Assembly: GCA_024734555.1 (NCBI GenBank)
Contig: JANPWX010000009.1
Coordinates: 3,223,247-3,287,246, forward strand
Source: Trochalopteron elliotii
Lineage: Eukaryota; Chordata; Aves; Passeriformes; Leiothrichidae
Direction: 5' to 3'
Length of the DNA: 64,000 bases
Part shown: one piece after another, positions 24,870-38,500 of the stretch
Position numbering within the stretch: the stretch's first letter is position 1
Layout of the letters: each line of letters opens with the position of its first letter
The notes under the pieces: generated by a model
What the model was told of the DNA's origin: nothing
The model's input: only the letters and a program-made list of their open reading frames with translations
The model's database searches: none
Made by a program: the position numbers and the translations under genes

Positions 24870-27569
24870 CCCTCAGTAGAAATCTGGATGCTTTTTCTTT
24901 TATGTTTCCCAGTGCTTTGTCAGTGTCAGTGTAGTTCAGAACTTCGGCTTCTCATTTTTCCACAAGTAGACATGCACAAGTGTAAAATTTTCTTTCTAAA
25001 TTGAAAAATGGCAAAAAGTCTTGTGGCAGGCCTAAAACCTGTCACATCAGCAGGTTTTGTGGTTGTTTTTCTGAAACTTTGTTATTACAATTGGTGAACT
25101 TCCCCACTGAGCAGAGGAGGACATATTAGTCCAGGTTAGTATACTTACAGTAGCAGCTAACAAGAAGAAGATACTTTGCTTTCAGATATAGTGATGTTAA
25201 ATTTGTTTTATTCACATGGGAACTGCCTTCAATGCCATTTTATAGCTGCTCAAGCCAATATTCAGGCTTCATTTGTCTTGGCCTTTGCTAAGAGTGCTAT
25301 GAACCTCCAGGCAGAACAAAGTAAGCAATGTTGGGGTTTATTTTCCCTTGCTCTCTTCTCCCTCCTTCAGTTCTCCCATATCCACTGACAATAGAAATGG
25401 TTTCACTTCTCCAAGAAAGCCCATAATGTAGCAAGAAGGAAAATCCATAGCAAAAGAGCATATGTATCTGCCTGCACATGTTTATGTGTAAATTCTCCAG
25501 GGAGGAAGCATTCACAGGTCTCACTCCTGAATTACTCTCATTATAATAACCCATTTGGTGTCAAAGTGTGACAGATTATAAGCGCTTAAGGCTAGTCCCA
25601 GCTCAAGACAGATTTAAATAAAGTACTTCTTGTTATTGTGCAGGTCAGTGTGTTTAAATAACAACCCCCCAAATCATACTTTGACATTTAAAAGAGAGAG
25701 GAAATATTGTCATGCTGCAGACCTGGCACAGATAAGCACAGGGCAATTTGGTCAGTACACTGTGATTTGTGTGTGCAGCCTAACGCAGTCATTTTCACAG
25801 TTTGTAATCAAGTAGCCACCTTAGCAGTGTGTCAGCATTAAAAGAAAAAATGTTCCTTTTAAAATGTTTACACAAATTACTCCCCTGAGGTGCTGCAGTG
25901 CATTTGCTGCAAAACTGATGTAGGTTAAAGATCTGGAGCAGAAATGGCAAACTTGTGGGCCATTTTTTTTTCACCAGCCAATTGCTCAGGTGGCCAGGTC
26001 ACAGTAACAGGATTGTTTTTCAGGTCCAGCACCTAGGGCAGCATAACTGGGAGAAATCCCTGCATTAGGTGCACACTGTCAAGTGTCAGGAGGCACAGTG
26101 CCCTGAGTGCCTAACAACTGATAGGGGTTTGTGACCGCCAGGATTTGTGCAGTGTGACTCGGTGCCATCTCTTCCCTGTCTGGGCTGTGTGCCCCATCTC
26201 TGCTCCTGTCCCTGACGCACGTGTGCTCCTTCAGCATCACCCTGCTGTGCCACATTTAGACTGGGGCTCCCCCAACATTTGACCTCAGAGCCTGGCCCTA
26301 CCTCAGGGCAGGGTGCATGAGCTGAGGAGCTGAGGGAAGGCACATGTCTGGTAGCACCCTGCTTTGGAAGCTTCCCTGTGAATCCCTTCCTTCCTTCAGG
26401 CATATCTGGCTAAGGGGCTCCACTTGTGCTAGAAGGACCATAACCTGTGTTTACCCTGGGAGTAGCAGTGTTCTGTGTGTTTCTCCCTGCTCCTTCTCCT
26501 GCATCTCTGTTTCATCTGCCTTCTCCTGTGCACCTATCATCCTCCTTGCCCTAAAAACCTTTGGCACCTAGTGAGGATGCTCCCAATCCTTTCTCCTTAA
26601 TTTCCTTCTACTGTCTCCTTCATTTCCATTTTCTATGCCCCAAAAATCTCCTCACCTCCATCCCTTCTAGACTCTCCACCTCTGAAGCTTTCTTCTGTTC
26701 CTTGTACATTTTCATGTTGGACTTGCATCCTGTGCTGAGGCTTCCACAGTGCTCATTACAGAAGCTGGATCATTTTTTCTGACTATATGAAGTGCTTTGC
26801 TCCAGTGTATAGATTGAGAGAAGAGTACAAGGCATCAGATGCCTCTTAGGAAATCCACAGAAAGTTTTAGAACTTGATTTCTCTGTACACAGGAACAACC
26901 TGAGCTTTTACATGTTTCCATATGAAAAGTTGTGTCTTCATTTCTTGTCTCATTGAGAATCATAATCCACTTCTGTCCATAGCTAAACCACACATCTGAA
27001 CTCAACTTCTTAGTGAATTCATATTTTTTCAATAAGAAGAAAGAAGGGAGATGACAGTATAAGTCTTGCATCAGGTGACAAAACTGAGGAGGTACTAAAT
27101 CACATATCAGGAACTGTGAAACTTGAGGGCTGTAGTGACTTCTGTGTAGCAGTTGGAGACAACATATAAACTTACTGAGGATTTCAGGTCCAGTTAAAGG
27201 AAGGCATTTCAATATAAGAGACCGCTCAGCAGCTGTGATCATTCATGTGCTCCTGTGTATTGTCAGTGCTGTTCTTTCTAACAGTTTCTTTGTTGTGCAT
27301 TTTAACGATGACCAGATCTTGCATGTCAACTCCTCTTTTTAAATACACAGACTTCTGCATTAGCTCAGAAGATACAATTAGATCTGATTCTACTTGTTAT
27401 GCAGAGAAAAGAGATTAAGTACAGATTAAGCTTTGGATAGATTGCAAATGAAGGAAAACAAAAGATCAGAAAAAGAACTTCTTAAAAGGGAATGGTTTGA
27501 ATTTGAGCTTGTGGACCCAGTAGTACACCAGACTGTTAACAGCGCAGTGAAGCTGACAAGCTAAGATCT

Positions 27570-28350
27570 TGGGATCATTCAAGCTGGAAAGGAGCCTCAG
27601 GAGGAATGTTTTGTCCAACCTTCTCCTCATCAGGCTCATCTTAGAGCTTAGGATGTTATCCTGTTGGGTCTTCAAAACCTACAAGGCACAGATTTCCCAC
27701 TCCCTTTGGGCCACCAAATCTGGTGTCTCACTATTTTCACTGGGAAAATGCTTTCCTTGCATCCAGTCTGAACTTAATGTGTTTTCACTCTTGCTCAGTG
27801 TGTCTTGTCCCCCCACCATGCCCACTGTGAAAAGGCCAATTTTATCTTCTTGGTGACTACGTTTTAGGTGCCATGGGGCTGCTGTAGGTTCCTCTCAACA
27901 GCTGTCTCTGCCCCAGGCTGAATGAGGCCTCATCCTTCAGCCCTTCCAGGGTGAGTGTGCTCAAGCCTGGGGTTCTCTGCTCACTCTAGTTTATCATCAT
28001 TTCTTTTATGGGGATCGAAAACCAAACGTGATACTCTAAATGGAGTCCAGTAAGTGCTGAGGAAGTAGGGGATGATCAGTTCCTTCCATCTCCCAACTCT
28101 GCACCTTATCACACAGCCCAGGATGTTGTTGGCCCTCTTTGCTGCCAGGGCAGACTGCTGGCTTATGCCCAGCTCCATCTGCCAAGATGCCCAGGGACTT
28201 CTCAGCAAAGCTGCTCCCTCTAGTCAAGTCCCAGCTGGCACCACTGCAGGGGGCTCATCCTTCCCAGGTGCAGGACCTTGCACTTGTACCTGTTGACTTT
28301 TACAAGGTTCCTGTCAGCATGTTCCTCCAGCTTGTCCAGGTCCCCTGAGG
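27570..28350 (-). mobile_element. CR1 LINE fragment with ORF2 C-terminal remnant
   Basis: On the - strand this fragment still reads as pieces of the CR1 ORF2 (reverse transcriptase) C-terminus: DLDKLEEHADRNL, KCKVLHLGRM, then in another frame EKSLGILADGA, QSALAAKRANNILGC and further downstream PYFLSTYWTPF. The order matches CR1 ORF2, and changes of frame show that it is dead. The 3' end lies near 27570, where GGATCATTCAAGCTGGAAAG is the antisense of a CR1 3' region. The 5' part of the LINE is missing, as is usual for CR1. CDS-like open frames inside it on the + strand are shadows. The limits are approximate to tens of bases. Confidence 0.85.
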
Positions 28351-31300
28351 TGGCAGCCCTTTCCTCAAGCATAACAACTGGCTCTGGCACTAACCATTGC
28401 AAAATTGCAGAATTGTCAACAGAGTAAATAAACCATGGAAAGCAAGCAGATTCCTCTCTTCCACTTTAAATCTCTCACAATTGCTGAACACTTGAAGATC
28501 TACTTGTAGCAGTAGAGCAGAAAAAAAATTCGTAGGCTTAGGTATTGTGTTTAAATTGATAGCATAATCCCAAATTTGGATTGGCCTGGCTGTTTTTCTT
28601 CTAAATGGGGGAAAATACATTATCTGGGATCAAGGCATTACAAGAGCAGATACCCTAGTTTGTACACAAGGCAGGGTTTCTCTGACCAGAACATTTGCAA
28701 ACATGTTGCCTGCATGCTGAAATATCAGGTGCTGAGGTTTCCTTCATTCCCTTGGAGGGTAACTGTATCTCATCATGAATACATCTTTTCATTATATTAA
28801 ACTTAAGTGTATCCTTTCGTAATTTCTTCCTGTTATTCCAAATTGCATATCCCTAGGCAACCCAGCCCTTGGTGTTTATGTGGCAAATACTGTAAAATTG
28901 TATACTTAGCTGGCTTTGTGCTGCTATAAAATTCACAGCCGGTCAGATGAATTTTTGCCATTAGATGTCACTACATGTACATCAGACTGTTTTTAAAGGC
29001 TTGATTTTTATTTAGCATCCCAGAAAAATGGAGGAGGGAACTGGGAGATGTAGGAGAGAGTCTAGTACTGCAGTGTGTTGGATATGCCTTAACTAAAAGC
29101 AGCACAGAAGGAAACATAAGATTTTTGACTTAACTCCAACAACCAACAGATGATGCTGTGACCTTAAGCATATATAAATATGTTTAGCAGCTGCTGTGTA
29201 ACATATTTATAAGTGTTTAGTGACCTGGAGGTTAATCAAAATGAGTTTGGTGATCTCAGCTCAGTTCTTAATGGACTCCACTTCGTATTATAGCACTGAT
29301 GCAGCACAATTTGTCACAGTCGGCAGTCTTTACTCAAAGGAGGCCTACTGTGGAGTGAGAATTAAAGGCTGAAGTAATACCTGATTATTTCTCCCTAAAG
29401 AAACTTTCCATTCCAAGCCATCCTAGAGCAAAATAATATGTGCAGGAGCTCTGTACTGTTCACTGCACCCAACCTCAGAATAAAACAGGGTTTACTCTGA
29501 CGGGATGTCCTTTCAGTGTTACTGAATTAGCTCAGGCGTGCTGCGGTCAGGGCTTTGATGGGGGGCCGGGAAAGGACAGAGTCCTGCCAGGGATGGTGCT
29601 GGGTCTTTTCACTTGCTGGGCTCTTTCCAGAGATGGGGAGCTGTGTCTGTTCCAAGTGCACCATTACATAGGAGCATGAAAGGGAAGGGTATTGCATTGC
29701 CAGATGAAATTTCAGAATTAGGTTCTGCCATTCAGGTTCTTCTGGGTGCAGAAGCAATTTTTTTAGACTTCAGTTGTTTTCTTGCTGTCCTGGCCAAAGC
29801 CAGTATATTCTTTTTATTTAATTTCCACTCTCCATCTAAACTGGAAATAGTTCCAATAGTTCCCTACTTTTTGATTTAAAGCTGTTGTACAGCAGTATGC
29901 TTGCATGAGCTGCAATTGAGATTGATGTCCGTAGTGGGTAACATGAAATAGATTGTACCTCAATTTGAGACAAGGAACAGCCCCAAAGCTTAGAAGATAC
30001 ACATGCTACAGGAATACTATTGAAATATTAGTAGGTAAGGACCAATTTCACCTTACCTGCAAGGTGTGTGTCTCCTGTGTATTTTTAAAGTAAAAGAAGG
30101 ACATTAAAGAAATAGATACCTTAGAAGTAGAGACTTGCCTTTTCCAGGATCCTAGCCTTACTCCATAAAAGAACCTCTCAAAATCCATTACTTCTTTTTT
30201 AAAGTATGAAAATGCACTTGCACATTTTTTTCATCTTCTTCACTAGTAACTTTACCCAATAACAGAAAGGATCTTGCTTATCCAGCATAGAAAGCATTTT
30301 TCATTTAACTGCATTTGCTGAAATACAGCAATTTAAAGCTAAAAGGGGGGAGGGATGTTTAAGATACAGTATTTACATAAGAAAAGCTTGATTGTGTGAC
30401 TGAAATCATTTAAAGTTGTTACCAAATGGTTCTGCTCTTCTCTTTTCCCTTTGTAATTTTCCCTTGGAGCATTGCACCACTGTGCATTTTAAATCTTTTC
30501 CCTCCACTTCTCGTTGCAAGCTTCATCTGGGAAATGACATTGTATGGCAGTTATCTCCTTCATATCAAAAGAAAGCCTTTGCCTCTTTGCAAGAGTGAAA
30601 AAAAGTTTGTCTTCAGAGAGCAAAGGACAAAACTGACTTGGAAAAAGATGCTTTATTTAGATAACACGTTCTCTTCTCCTTTGAAGAAATTCACAATGTG
30701 TCAAGAAAAATTAGGCCAAATAGTGCTTTAATGGTCTTCCTCCTGTACCTCCTAAAAAAGAAATCTGCTTCTACCGATTGTGTGAAGAATCTGCCATGAG
30801 TTTGGAGAAGACAAGAAGCCATTGAAGTTACTCAGGGTTCTTGATTTAGGAGTTGTCTTTTTTGATTTGAATACTGTATAATAATTAAAAGTAGAATTTC
30901 TACCAAAACTCCCATCTTGCTACCCAGACATTCAGCTTTCCATTCCTGAAGGATGAAATTAAATGCTTTGGTTTTTTAAGGAAATAAAAGTTGACAGGTA
31001 CTAAAGCTGTGTAAAAGGGTGGTTGCTTTCTTGTTTCTTTTATTTGTTAAAGCAGTAGAAATGTAGAGGGGGCACACTGAAGAAAGAGGTCTGAGTTTTG
31101 TATTTTCCTATGAATATACAGGTATTCTTTCCATGTGTTTCTATTCATATGTATGATTTTATATGTATAAATGTTACTCATATACATATGATAATACATG
31201 CAGTCTTCAACTATAGTAAGAAAAGGTAGGCAATTATTTTATGTATTAAAAGAATAAAAAGTTGTTTTTGAAGTTGAATCATGCATTACATTGGGTTATT

Positions 31301-32125
31301 GTGCTTGCTTGAATTGGATTATTTTCTTCCTTGTGCCTCAGTTTGTCTATACAGTTTGACAAATCAGGTACCAAGATACTTCTTAGAACTTAAAAGTAGA
31401 TAAGTTTTAGTCTTTCAAAATACTTGGTCTGAACATGTGGAGGATATGAACACGTGGAGAAATATGCAAGGGTTTCATTTAGGGCAGTTTTTGTGACAAA
31501 TTTAAGTCTCAGTGATAAAAGCATTATACAAATATGGGATTAATTTTCAAAAGCAAAATATTTCTGCTGAGGTTTCTTGTTTCAATAAAGTGGAATATGT
31601 GTGGAGTTTTTTGAAAAATTGGACATAGATGACACATACAGATGAACACTGTTGAACACAATAACAACAGAAGAAATCAGAAGCTGAGTATGCTACTCAT
31701 GTTTTTTTTCTTCTGGTCATTTCACTGTTTATTAAGCTCTGGCAGGTGAGGATTGCTATTACATGGTCAAAATGGTAAGAATGGTGATGCACGGGATTTT
31801 TTTTTGTGCCACTGCTAGGTTCTAATTTTGACTCCTGATCACATTGCTGTCTACTCATAGGGTATATAATGTGAGCTGTATTTTCCTTCTGATTGATAGT
31901 GACATAGACTCTGTATACTTCTCTTGAAATGAGTTGTCAGTACAATTCTATTTCACATACTTGATAATTAGCTCAAGACTAACTCAAAGCTCCCCACGTA
32001 GGTAAAATGAACTTATTGCCTGCTTCCTCCTTACAAACAATAGGTGATGGGCTCTGTGACAAACCACACCATCTTCAGCAGTGACTTCTGTAATGAGATA
32101 CTGTGTGTGTGCTTTCCTCTCCTAG

Positions 32126-32271
32126 GCAAGGCAGTTTTCCTGCCATGAATCAGAGCGGCATTATGGGATCCAGCTCCCCCTACACTCAGCCGATGAACAA
32201 CAGCTCTGGGCTGATGAACCCGCAGGCTCCTCCCTACAGCATGGCACCCAACATGGTGAACAGCTCTACAG
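32126..32271 (+). CDS. ARID1B: ARID1B visible exon 3: [12 protein letters not shown] region
   Basis: This 146-nt exon enters in phase 2 and leaves in phase 1. It encodes (R)[18 protein letters not shown], then [20 protein letters not shown] and [10 protein letters not shown], part of the disordered Ser/Asn/Met-rich region. The acceptor is CTCTCCTAG. The preferred donor is ACAG|GTAATG at 32272. The last base G joins CA of exon 4 to give Ala, so the junction reads NSS-T-A-P-M-G-L, in register with mammalian ARID1B (NSSAASVGL). A second GTGAGT donor lies six bases further on; its use would insert Gly-Asn without changing the frame. Confidence 0.95.
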
Positions 32272-34419
32272 GTAATGGTGAGTAACCTCCCAGCAGTCAC
32301 CTTCCTCCATAAACCTGCTTAACACTGTCAGCCCTGGGATGGTGGCAGAGGAGCATCATTCTTCATTTGATCCACCCTCTTGGGTAGTTTGGAGTGATTT
32401 GAAATTAGGCTAAGGTACTCACTTTTTTTTTGTACAGTAACTGATACATTTCTCATTGAGTCCTTCTGCACAGCACATAGATGAGTACAGTGTTTTGTAC
32501 AGTTCCAGCAGCACTTGGACTCAGCTTGACGTAGGTGTTGACTGGCAAGTATATGTGTATTTGTGTGCATGTGTCTGCAAGAAAGGGAAGAAGAATAGCT
32601 TCTTGTTTTAAGAGGTTGCTTTTGTTTTTCAGCATCTTACTTGCTAAGGTTGCAATTTCAGATATTTAATGTGGTAGTCATTTAAAAAAAGATACGTGCA
32701 CTTGCTCTGACTTGAAGATGCTGTAAGTTGAGCACTTAACATAATCATTCTGTTTGGAACACATAGGCCATATTTACTGTTTCCAGAATTTATATAGGAT
32801 TCCCTCATTTACTTATTTAAGTATCAGTATATAAAATTTTATCGTAACTTCCTTTTGCAAAAAAAAAAAAAAAGCATATTCAGTGTAGCTCCTGGATTTA
32901 TCCTTCATATCATGACTTATGAGTTCATAATTGCTTGTAGTTTTGTGTGTGACTCTGAAGACAAGTGAATATGGTTCTGCACAAATGTGCTTCATGGTCT
33001 ATATTCAGCTTGAATTCCTAACAGTTGTCCTCCTTCAAGATAATACTTCAGCAAAGATCAATTCTTTGATTGGCAGTGTTTGGATGGAGTTTCAATGACC
33101 CTGAAGTGGATCCTCCCAAGTACTTATTCCAGTCATGGAGTTTCTGTGCATGCTTTACTGATTATATTATCCCTTTTAGAAATGTTGGGGGTTTTGAAGT
33201 TTTTTCTGAAAGCTGAATAGGTGGTACTAAGGTGATAGGATGTTGTTTCTTAGTTATTTTTGTTTCTACTACTGTTCTTTCCTAAGAAATGCCTTACTAC
33301 CTAAATTGTGTCTTACCAAGAGCCAGGTTTTTCACATCTTTTTCTCTGCCCCTCTTAGCCTGCATAATTCTTTTATCCTTTGCATCTTTCCCTGTCTTTT
33401 CTCCCTGTCAATTCTTTATGTTCCGGCTGCTTTGGAAGAAAATGGCCACAGTGAGATGCTAGTGTCTAGTATGTCCAGAGAGTTTCTTTCCTCTACATAG
33501 GAGCATGCTGAGACATGTATATTTCAAGAACATTATGTTACCATTTTGGTTAGCAGAAGAAAGGAAGCTGCTAATCACTAAGATTAAAAAAGAGAGAGAA
33601 CTTAGAAAAAAAAACAGGCTTTTTCCAGTGCTGGCCTGGAAGCTATTGGCTAGCCCAGACAGCTCACTGCACCATCTGGATGAAGAGGGACAAGCTATTG
33701 AAAAGAGCATTAGATAATAGCTTGCTTTTTCCCCACCACAGCTGTCCCAGGTAATATTATGTTTTGTTTGTGTAGTTACGTGTTTTGTCTGGCTTGCTGA
33801 AATAAAATTACTTCTGAGCATTGAAACTGTGCTATAAATTCTGTTTTGCTATTAGCAGAAGTAATTTTTCCACCCTTTTCCGTTGGCCCCCAGAGCTGCA
33901 AAAATAACCAACAGCAAACAGATGGCAGAGTGCCCTGCCTAAGAAGATTTATGTATTCCTAAGGAATAACCAGTTTAAAGGAAGATTCACAGAGGTTTTT
34001 TTGTTCAGATAATTCAGCCATTCGTTATTTCATACAGTGGAAATCTGTTCAATGCAAGACCATTTATCCTAGCAGTCTTTTGTATGGGGTAGTCATACTC
34101 TTTTTATTGTGTTATGCATTCTGAAATATTGGATTTTTAATAATTTAAACATTTATCAGAGCTTTTTCTGCCAGTGCATTTGTGAGGTTTTCTTTTGTTC
34201 CAGTTTTATTAATTCAGAGATTACCCAATGGAAAGTAAGTATGAGATGAACTAGAGGAGTTCAGTGCATCTCTTTCAGTCTGTATGGGAGCAGACATGCA
34301 TCTAGAATTGCTTTACAGGCCTCCAAGAGACACTGTTAGGGAGGAGATGGACACACACAACACCAAAAAGAGAAAATTAGGTGTGAAGACATTGCTGAGT
34401 GCAAATGCTGTGGGAATGC

Positions 34420-34475
34420 TTAATTTCCCCCTGGGTTCATCCTTCTGCTTGGGTCAAAAAGATGGAAGCTTAAGA
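34420..34475 (+). repeat. Copy 1 of a second duplicated intronic block
   Basis: The block reads TTAATTTCCCCCTGGGTTCA, then TCCTTCTGCTTGGGTCAAAA, AGATGGAAGCTTAAGAC. It matches 35459-35520 in direct orientation with few substitutions and one indel of about six bases. No family is recognised. Confidence 0.65.
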
Positions 34476-35458
34476 CAAGTGTAAATACAGTACTTTTAAT
34501 GGTAATTCCTTGAGCTGTGGGTGCACTTAGGGAGAGCTCTGGCCCTGCATTTGATGAGGTGGAGAGCCTACAGGTGATACCTGTTTAGGGGCTTGAAAAC
34601 AGGATTTTCTGTGGCAGGAAGACCAATTCAGCTGTGTGGCTCCTTAGCTTCCCCTTCCTCCCTGCCCCATTGGCGTAAAATCACACATCTGTCAGAGAAA
34701 CCAGGGTTCAGTCAAAGTGGAGGGCCAAAGCCAAGTGCAGCTGAGTGGCTGCTGCTGGAGTGAAGGCATTGTTTAAGTTGCCCACATACACTGAGCATCA
34801 TCAACTGTGGTTTCAGTTAGAGGCCAATGAAAACCTAAGGTGAGCAATAAGGAGAAGTTAGTTTCTTCATTGCCTGGGCTTTGAAGGGAGCAGCTTTGTT
34901 GCCTGTTGTTAGGGAGGAAGGCAGGTCTTTCATTTCAATAAAATGCACTCTTAGGTTTTACTCTAAAGTAAGAGAAGATTGCTGATAACTGATGGAATTG
35001 TTTTCATATGGTGTTGGAGCTTCAGTAAAGCTATGTCTAACACTGGTTTTGTCACCCATTTTTAGTAGTGTTTATATCTCCTCATTACCAGTTGATCCTT
35101 TTGTCTTTAGTTTTTTTAATTAATGTCACAATTGAAAGGAAAATCACGCTGCAGTTATGCATCCTGATACTTCAACACTGACTGTGGATCAAACAGCAGA
35201 TCACCAGCTTCTGCTGATGCAGAGTGGTTTAGGAACACAGAAATTACAAGATCAAAGAAGACAGATTCTTCTAATAGAGTATTCCATCCATAACAATAAC
35301 AAAAGCTTCAGGAAAAAGGAGTCAGAATCCCTTCACAATTACAGAACAAACTGCCATTCAGAAAAATTGTATAACTGCTGCTGTCCTTTTATTGTATGAC
35401 TTCACATTACCCATATATATTTTAGACATTTCCTCCATATTTTTCAAGTTCCAGAATG

Positions 35459-35520
35459 TCTAATTTCCCCCTATCCAGACTCATTCTTCTCCTTGGGTCA
35501 AAAAAATGGAAGCTTAAGAC
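35459..35520 (+). repeat. Copy 2 of a second duplicated intronic block
   Basis: Direct partner of 34420-34475, about 1.0 kb downstream. Shared segments are CTAATTTCCCCCT, TCATTCTTCTCCTTGGGTCA and AAATGGAAGCTTAAGAC. Flanking sequences of the two copies do not align by eye. Confidence 0.65.
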
Positions 35521-38500
35521 TTAATTTTCAAATTACAGCTTTAAAAATGCATATAATAAACAGGAAATTTACAACCCCCAATATAGCTCATGCTGTGAGC
35601 TTTGTTAATTCTAGTGAAAATTGTCTTTAAAAGTAAACAATACGAAGTTTATATCTCGCAAGTTTCCATATTGTTCTTGCATAGAAACTGGCATTCACAA
35701 TCTCTGCTACCTCTGGAGATGAACAAACTAATAAAAAGGCATTAATCTCCTTACTGCTCAAGTGTACTGAAACCTTTCTTTTTCTAGGTATTATTATTCC
35801 CAATCAACTTTTAGCATCATAATACTTTACATAGAATGTGAAATTCTAGGAAAAGTTATTTGCACTAAAGGAATTAAAGGGATGCTCTTTAAAATAATAC
35901 TAAAAATCATACATATCCTATATATTTGACTTGGTATTTATTTGGATGAACCTCTAACAAGAAAAGCAATAATATTTATGCAGGTGAAATATTTTTTAGA
36001 AAATTTGGTTTTTTTCTTTTTCTTCTGGTTTTGGTTGTGTTTTTCTGAAAAATGGATACCTCAATTTTTTTTTTTTTCTCTAATGCATATCTTTGTAGGG
36101 GCTGTTAATGCACATTTAGATAAATTTTCTGGAGGTTGTCAGTAGGTGGTAACAGCTGAAGTGTCCCATCACCTGTATGCTGAACAAGTGACCATGACCA
36201 TGATCCACTGGTCATTGTGTGACTGTAGATCAAGCCAGCATCTTGCATAGAGATGCCCACATCCCAAACTGCTTGTACTTGTCATTCCTTGGACAAGACT
36301 TGTCAGCAGAAAGGCAGTGTGGCACTGAGATCCCTGGTGACTCACTCATCTTTTTCAGATAGGGTCCTCAACCACCTTGGGCTGCACTTGTCCCCAGAGC
36401 TGGAAGATGATTCATGGCAGGACCCTGGGCAGTGTTGTTGTCCCTCTTCTGTTTTTTCAGTGGGCACCAAAGCAGTGGGGATACTCTTGTCAACTCCACA
36501 GTCACTAATTCACTGCTTTTGCTTTTTCTTCCCTTTTTTTTTGCAGAGGGAGAGTGCTAGGGTTGGAAGGGAGAGAGGACTGTATTACAAAGGAGGGAGT
36601 ATTCTGTTTTCTAGAGCATGATTTGTTATCACACTAGCAATAAAGAGAAAAACAATGTTTGTATATTGCTGCTTCTACAGTATTTCATCATCTTCTGGGA
36701 CTGGTAGAGCAGCCTTTAGCAAAAAAGAATTCTTTGCTGCAGTTTTACTCATGTCAATATCTGCCTTTGAGTACATTAAATTCAGTGTGGAATAGTTAAT
36801 TCAGGACCATGACCTATACTTGCTTTTTGAAATCATTCTAGCTCTTAAATTCTTATAATAAGCCAGAGGCTAGTACTTGAAACCTATTCACAGTATGCCA
36901 CAACACTTCTTGAGTCAAGATTTCCCTGTTATCCTCCTCTCTACAATGTTTTCTCCTTTGGTCTGCACTTCACAGGCAGAATTATTAGTACCTGTGTAGA
37001 AAGAGGCTGTGTCTTATTTTAGCAGTTTCGTGACAATAACAGTATTTCACTGCTCAGAAAGGGTCAAAACAATGTTCTCACTGTACCGCTTAGCTAAAAA
37101 AAGTGAAAGAATGTCTTCTCACAAATCGCTGGAGAGTATGTTTGCAAGAACTTACGAAACAGCATTTCAACAGCAGATAGAAAAATAGCTGTGGAAATAT
37201 CTTGGGTAAAAGCTATAGGGAAAACAGACAACCTTGCAGTTTGCCAGTAAAATGCTTGCAGTTCTTCTCTTAGAGGTAGAAAGAAAGACTGTAGATTAAT
37301 TAAATAATTTAGAATAGAAAGTGAAACAGAATTTAGGTAACTTATTTTTTTTATAATTGTCTTCAATTCCTGATAGTTACATTTGCATATGCCAACAAGA
37401 AATAGTCAAAAGCCAAAATGAACCTGTCTTTTTACATTTCTAAGCATGACTAATAGAGTCAGAATGTGTGTTACAATCTGCAGACTGGAGTTACTAACCC
37501 TTTATATGAGGTGTTAACTTAAACCCCTCTGGAACAGAGATTTCGTAAGGGAGTTCTGATGGAAACAGGACAACGAGAAGTGGACACAATTTTTAAATTC
37601 TTTCTAATGGAAGTGTGATGTGCCAGCTAGATAAAAGTGAGATTATCAGCAGAGGATTTAGCTATGCAGAATTCTGGTGTAGAAGCGTGATCATTAACTT
37701 TGCTTTGTTTGACCTCCCTAAAATTGCTTTATAGGGGAAGGGTCAGCTTTGCTTGCTTTGAAACTAAAACCCAAGACTTCTTTTTTAGCACTTTCACAGC
37801 ATGAAGTGTGTTAACTGTTAAAATGGATTTTGTATTTGAAACCACACTGTGGCATGTATTTGACCATTTTGTACATTTTTTTTTTAAATCTCTGAAAGAA
37901 AAATAACTATTTTTTTAATTGTGAATTCAAAACTAGAATGTGTTAGGCTGCCATCCTTCACTTGAGAATGGTCACAAGCTGCCCCAGCTCCTCAAGCAGA
38001 ATATAAGGGCAAAATGCATACAAATCAAATGCTTAGTGGATGCTGACTTCCCAGTAGCATGTTGACTGGCTGTTTTGTTGAGATTTCACACACATACATA
38101 AAAATAACAGCATTTTTAGCTGATCCCAATAGATTTTCCACTGCAGCTGCATCACTTGTAAAAGGCTTTTTGTTCCAATTCTTGAAGTCTGAAGTATTGC
38201 AAGTATTTTTTTTCTTAAATCTCAATTATGATTTATGTGTTGTGATGACTTTAAGGGCTTGATTGGGCTACAAATGTGCTTTGAAAAAACAAGAAAATGT
38301 GCCCATGAAAAACACCGGCAGTTCAAAGCTGAATATTGAGCATACAGTTGTAAACTCACATGGCACATGGCTGGGTAGGTTTTTTTGGCAGAGCCAGAGT
38401 CTCAACCTGCAGTGATGCTAAAGATATTAGCAAATTAGCACTGCAAAGCTTGCCAGCGTATTCGCTAGAGTCCTGCTCATGCTCTCACTGCTGTAATTAA

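Larger units (their letters stand above)
14381..32125 (+). other. ARID1B: Intron between visible exons 2 and 3
   Basis: This 17.7-kb intron is the longest complete one in the window. No coding exon is recognisable. It contains a 9-bp tandem duplication (TACTGTTAG twice, 14449-14466), an alternating purine-pyrimidine palindrome (19911-19945), a CA microsatellite (24846-24869), a faint MIR-like crumb (24140-24225), a moderately GC-rich pyrimidine-rich stretch (about 26090-26560), a CR1 fragment (27570-28350) and another faint MIR-like crumb (31322-31380). Most of the remainder is unremarkable AT-rich sequence. It ends in TGTGTGCTTTCCTCTCCTAG. Confidence 0.85.

Noticed and set aside
31322..31380. 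TTGTGCCTCAGTTTGTCTAT, as in a MIR core
   Set aside because: The match is short and could be chance; not enough to call an element.
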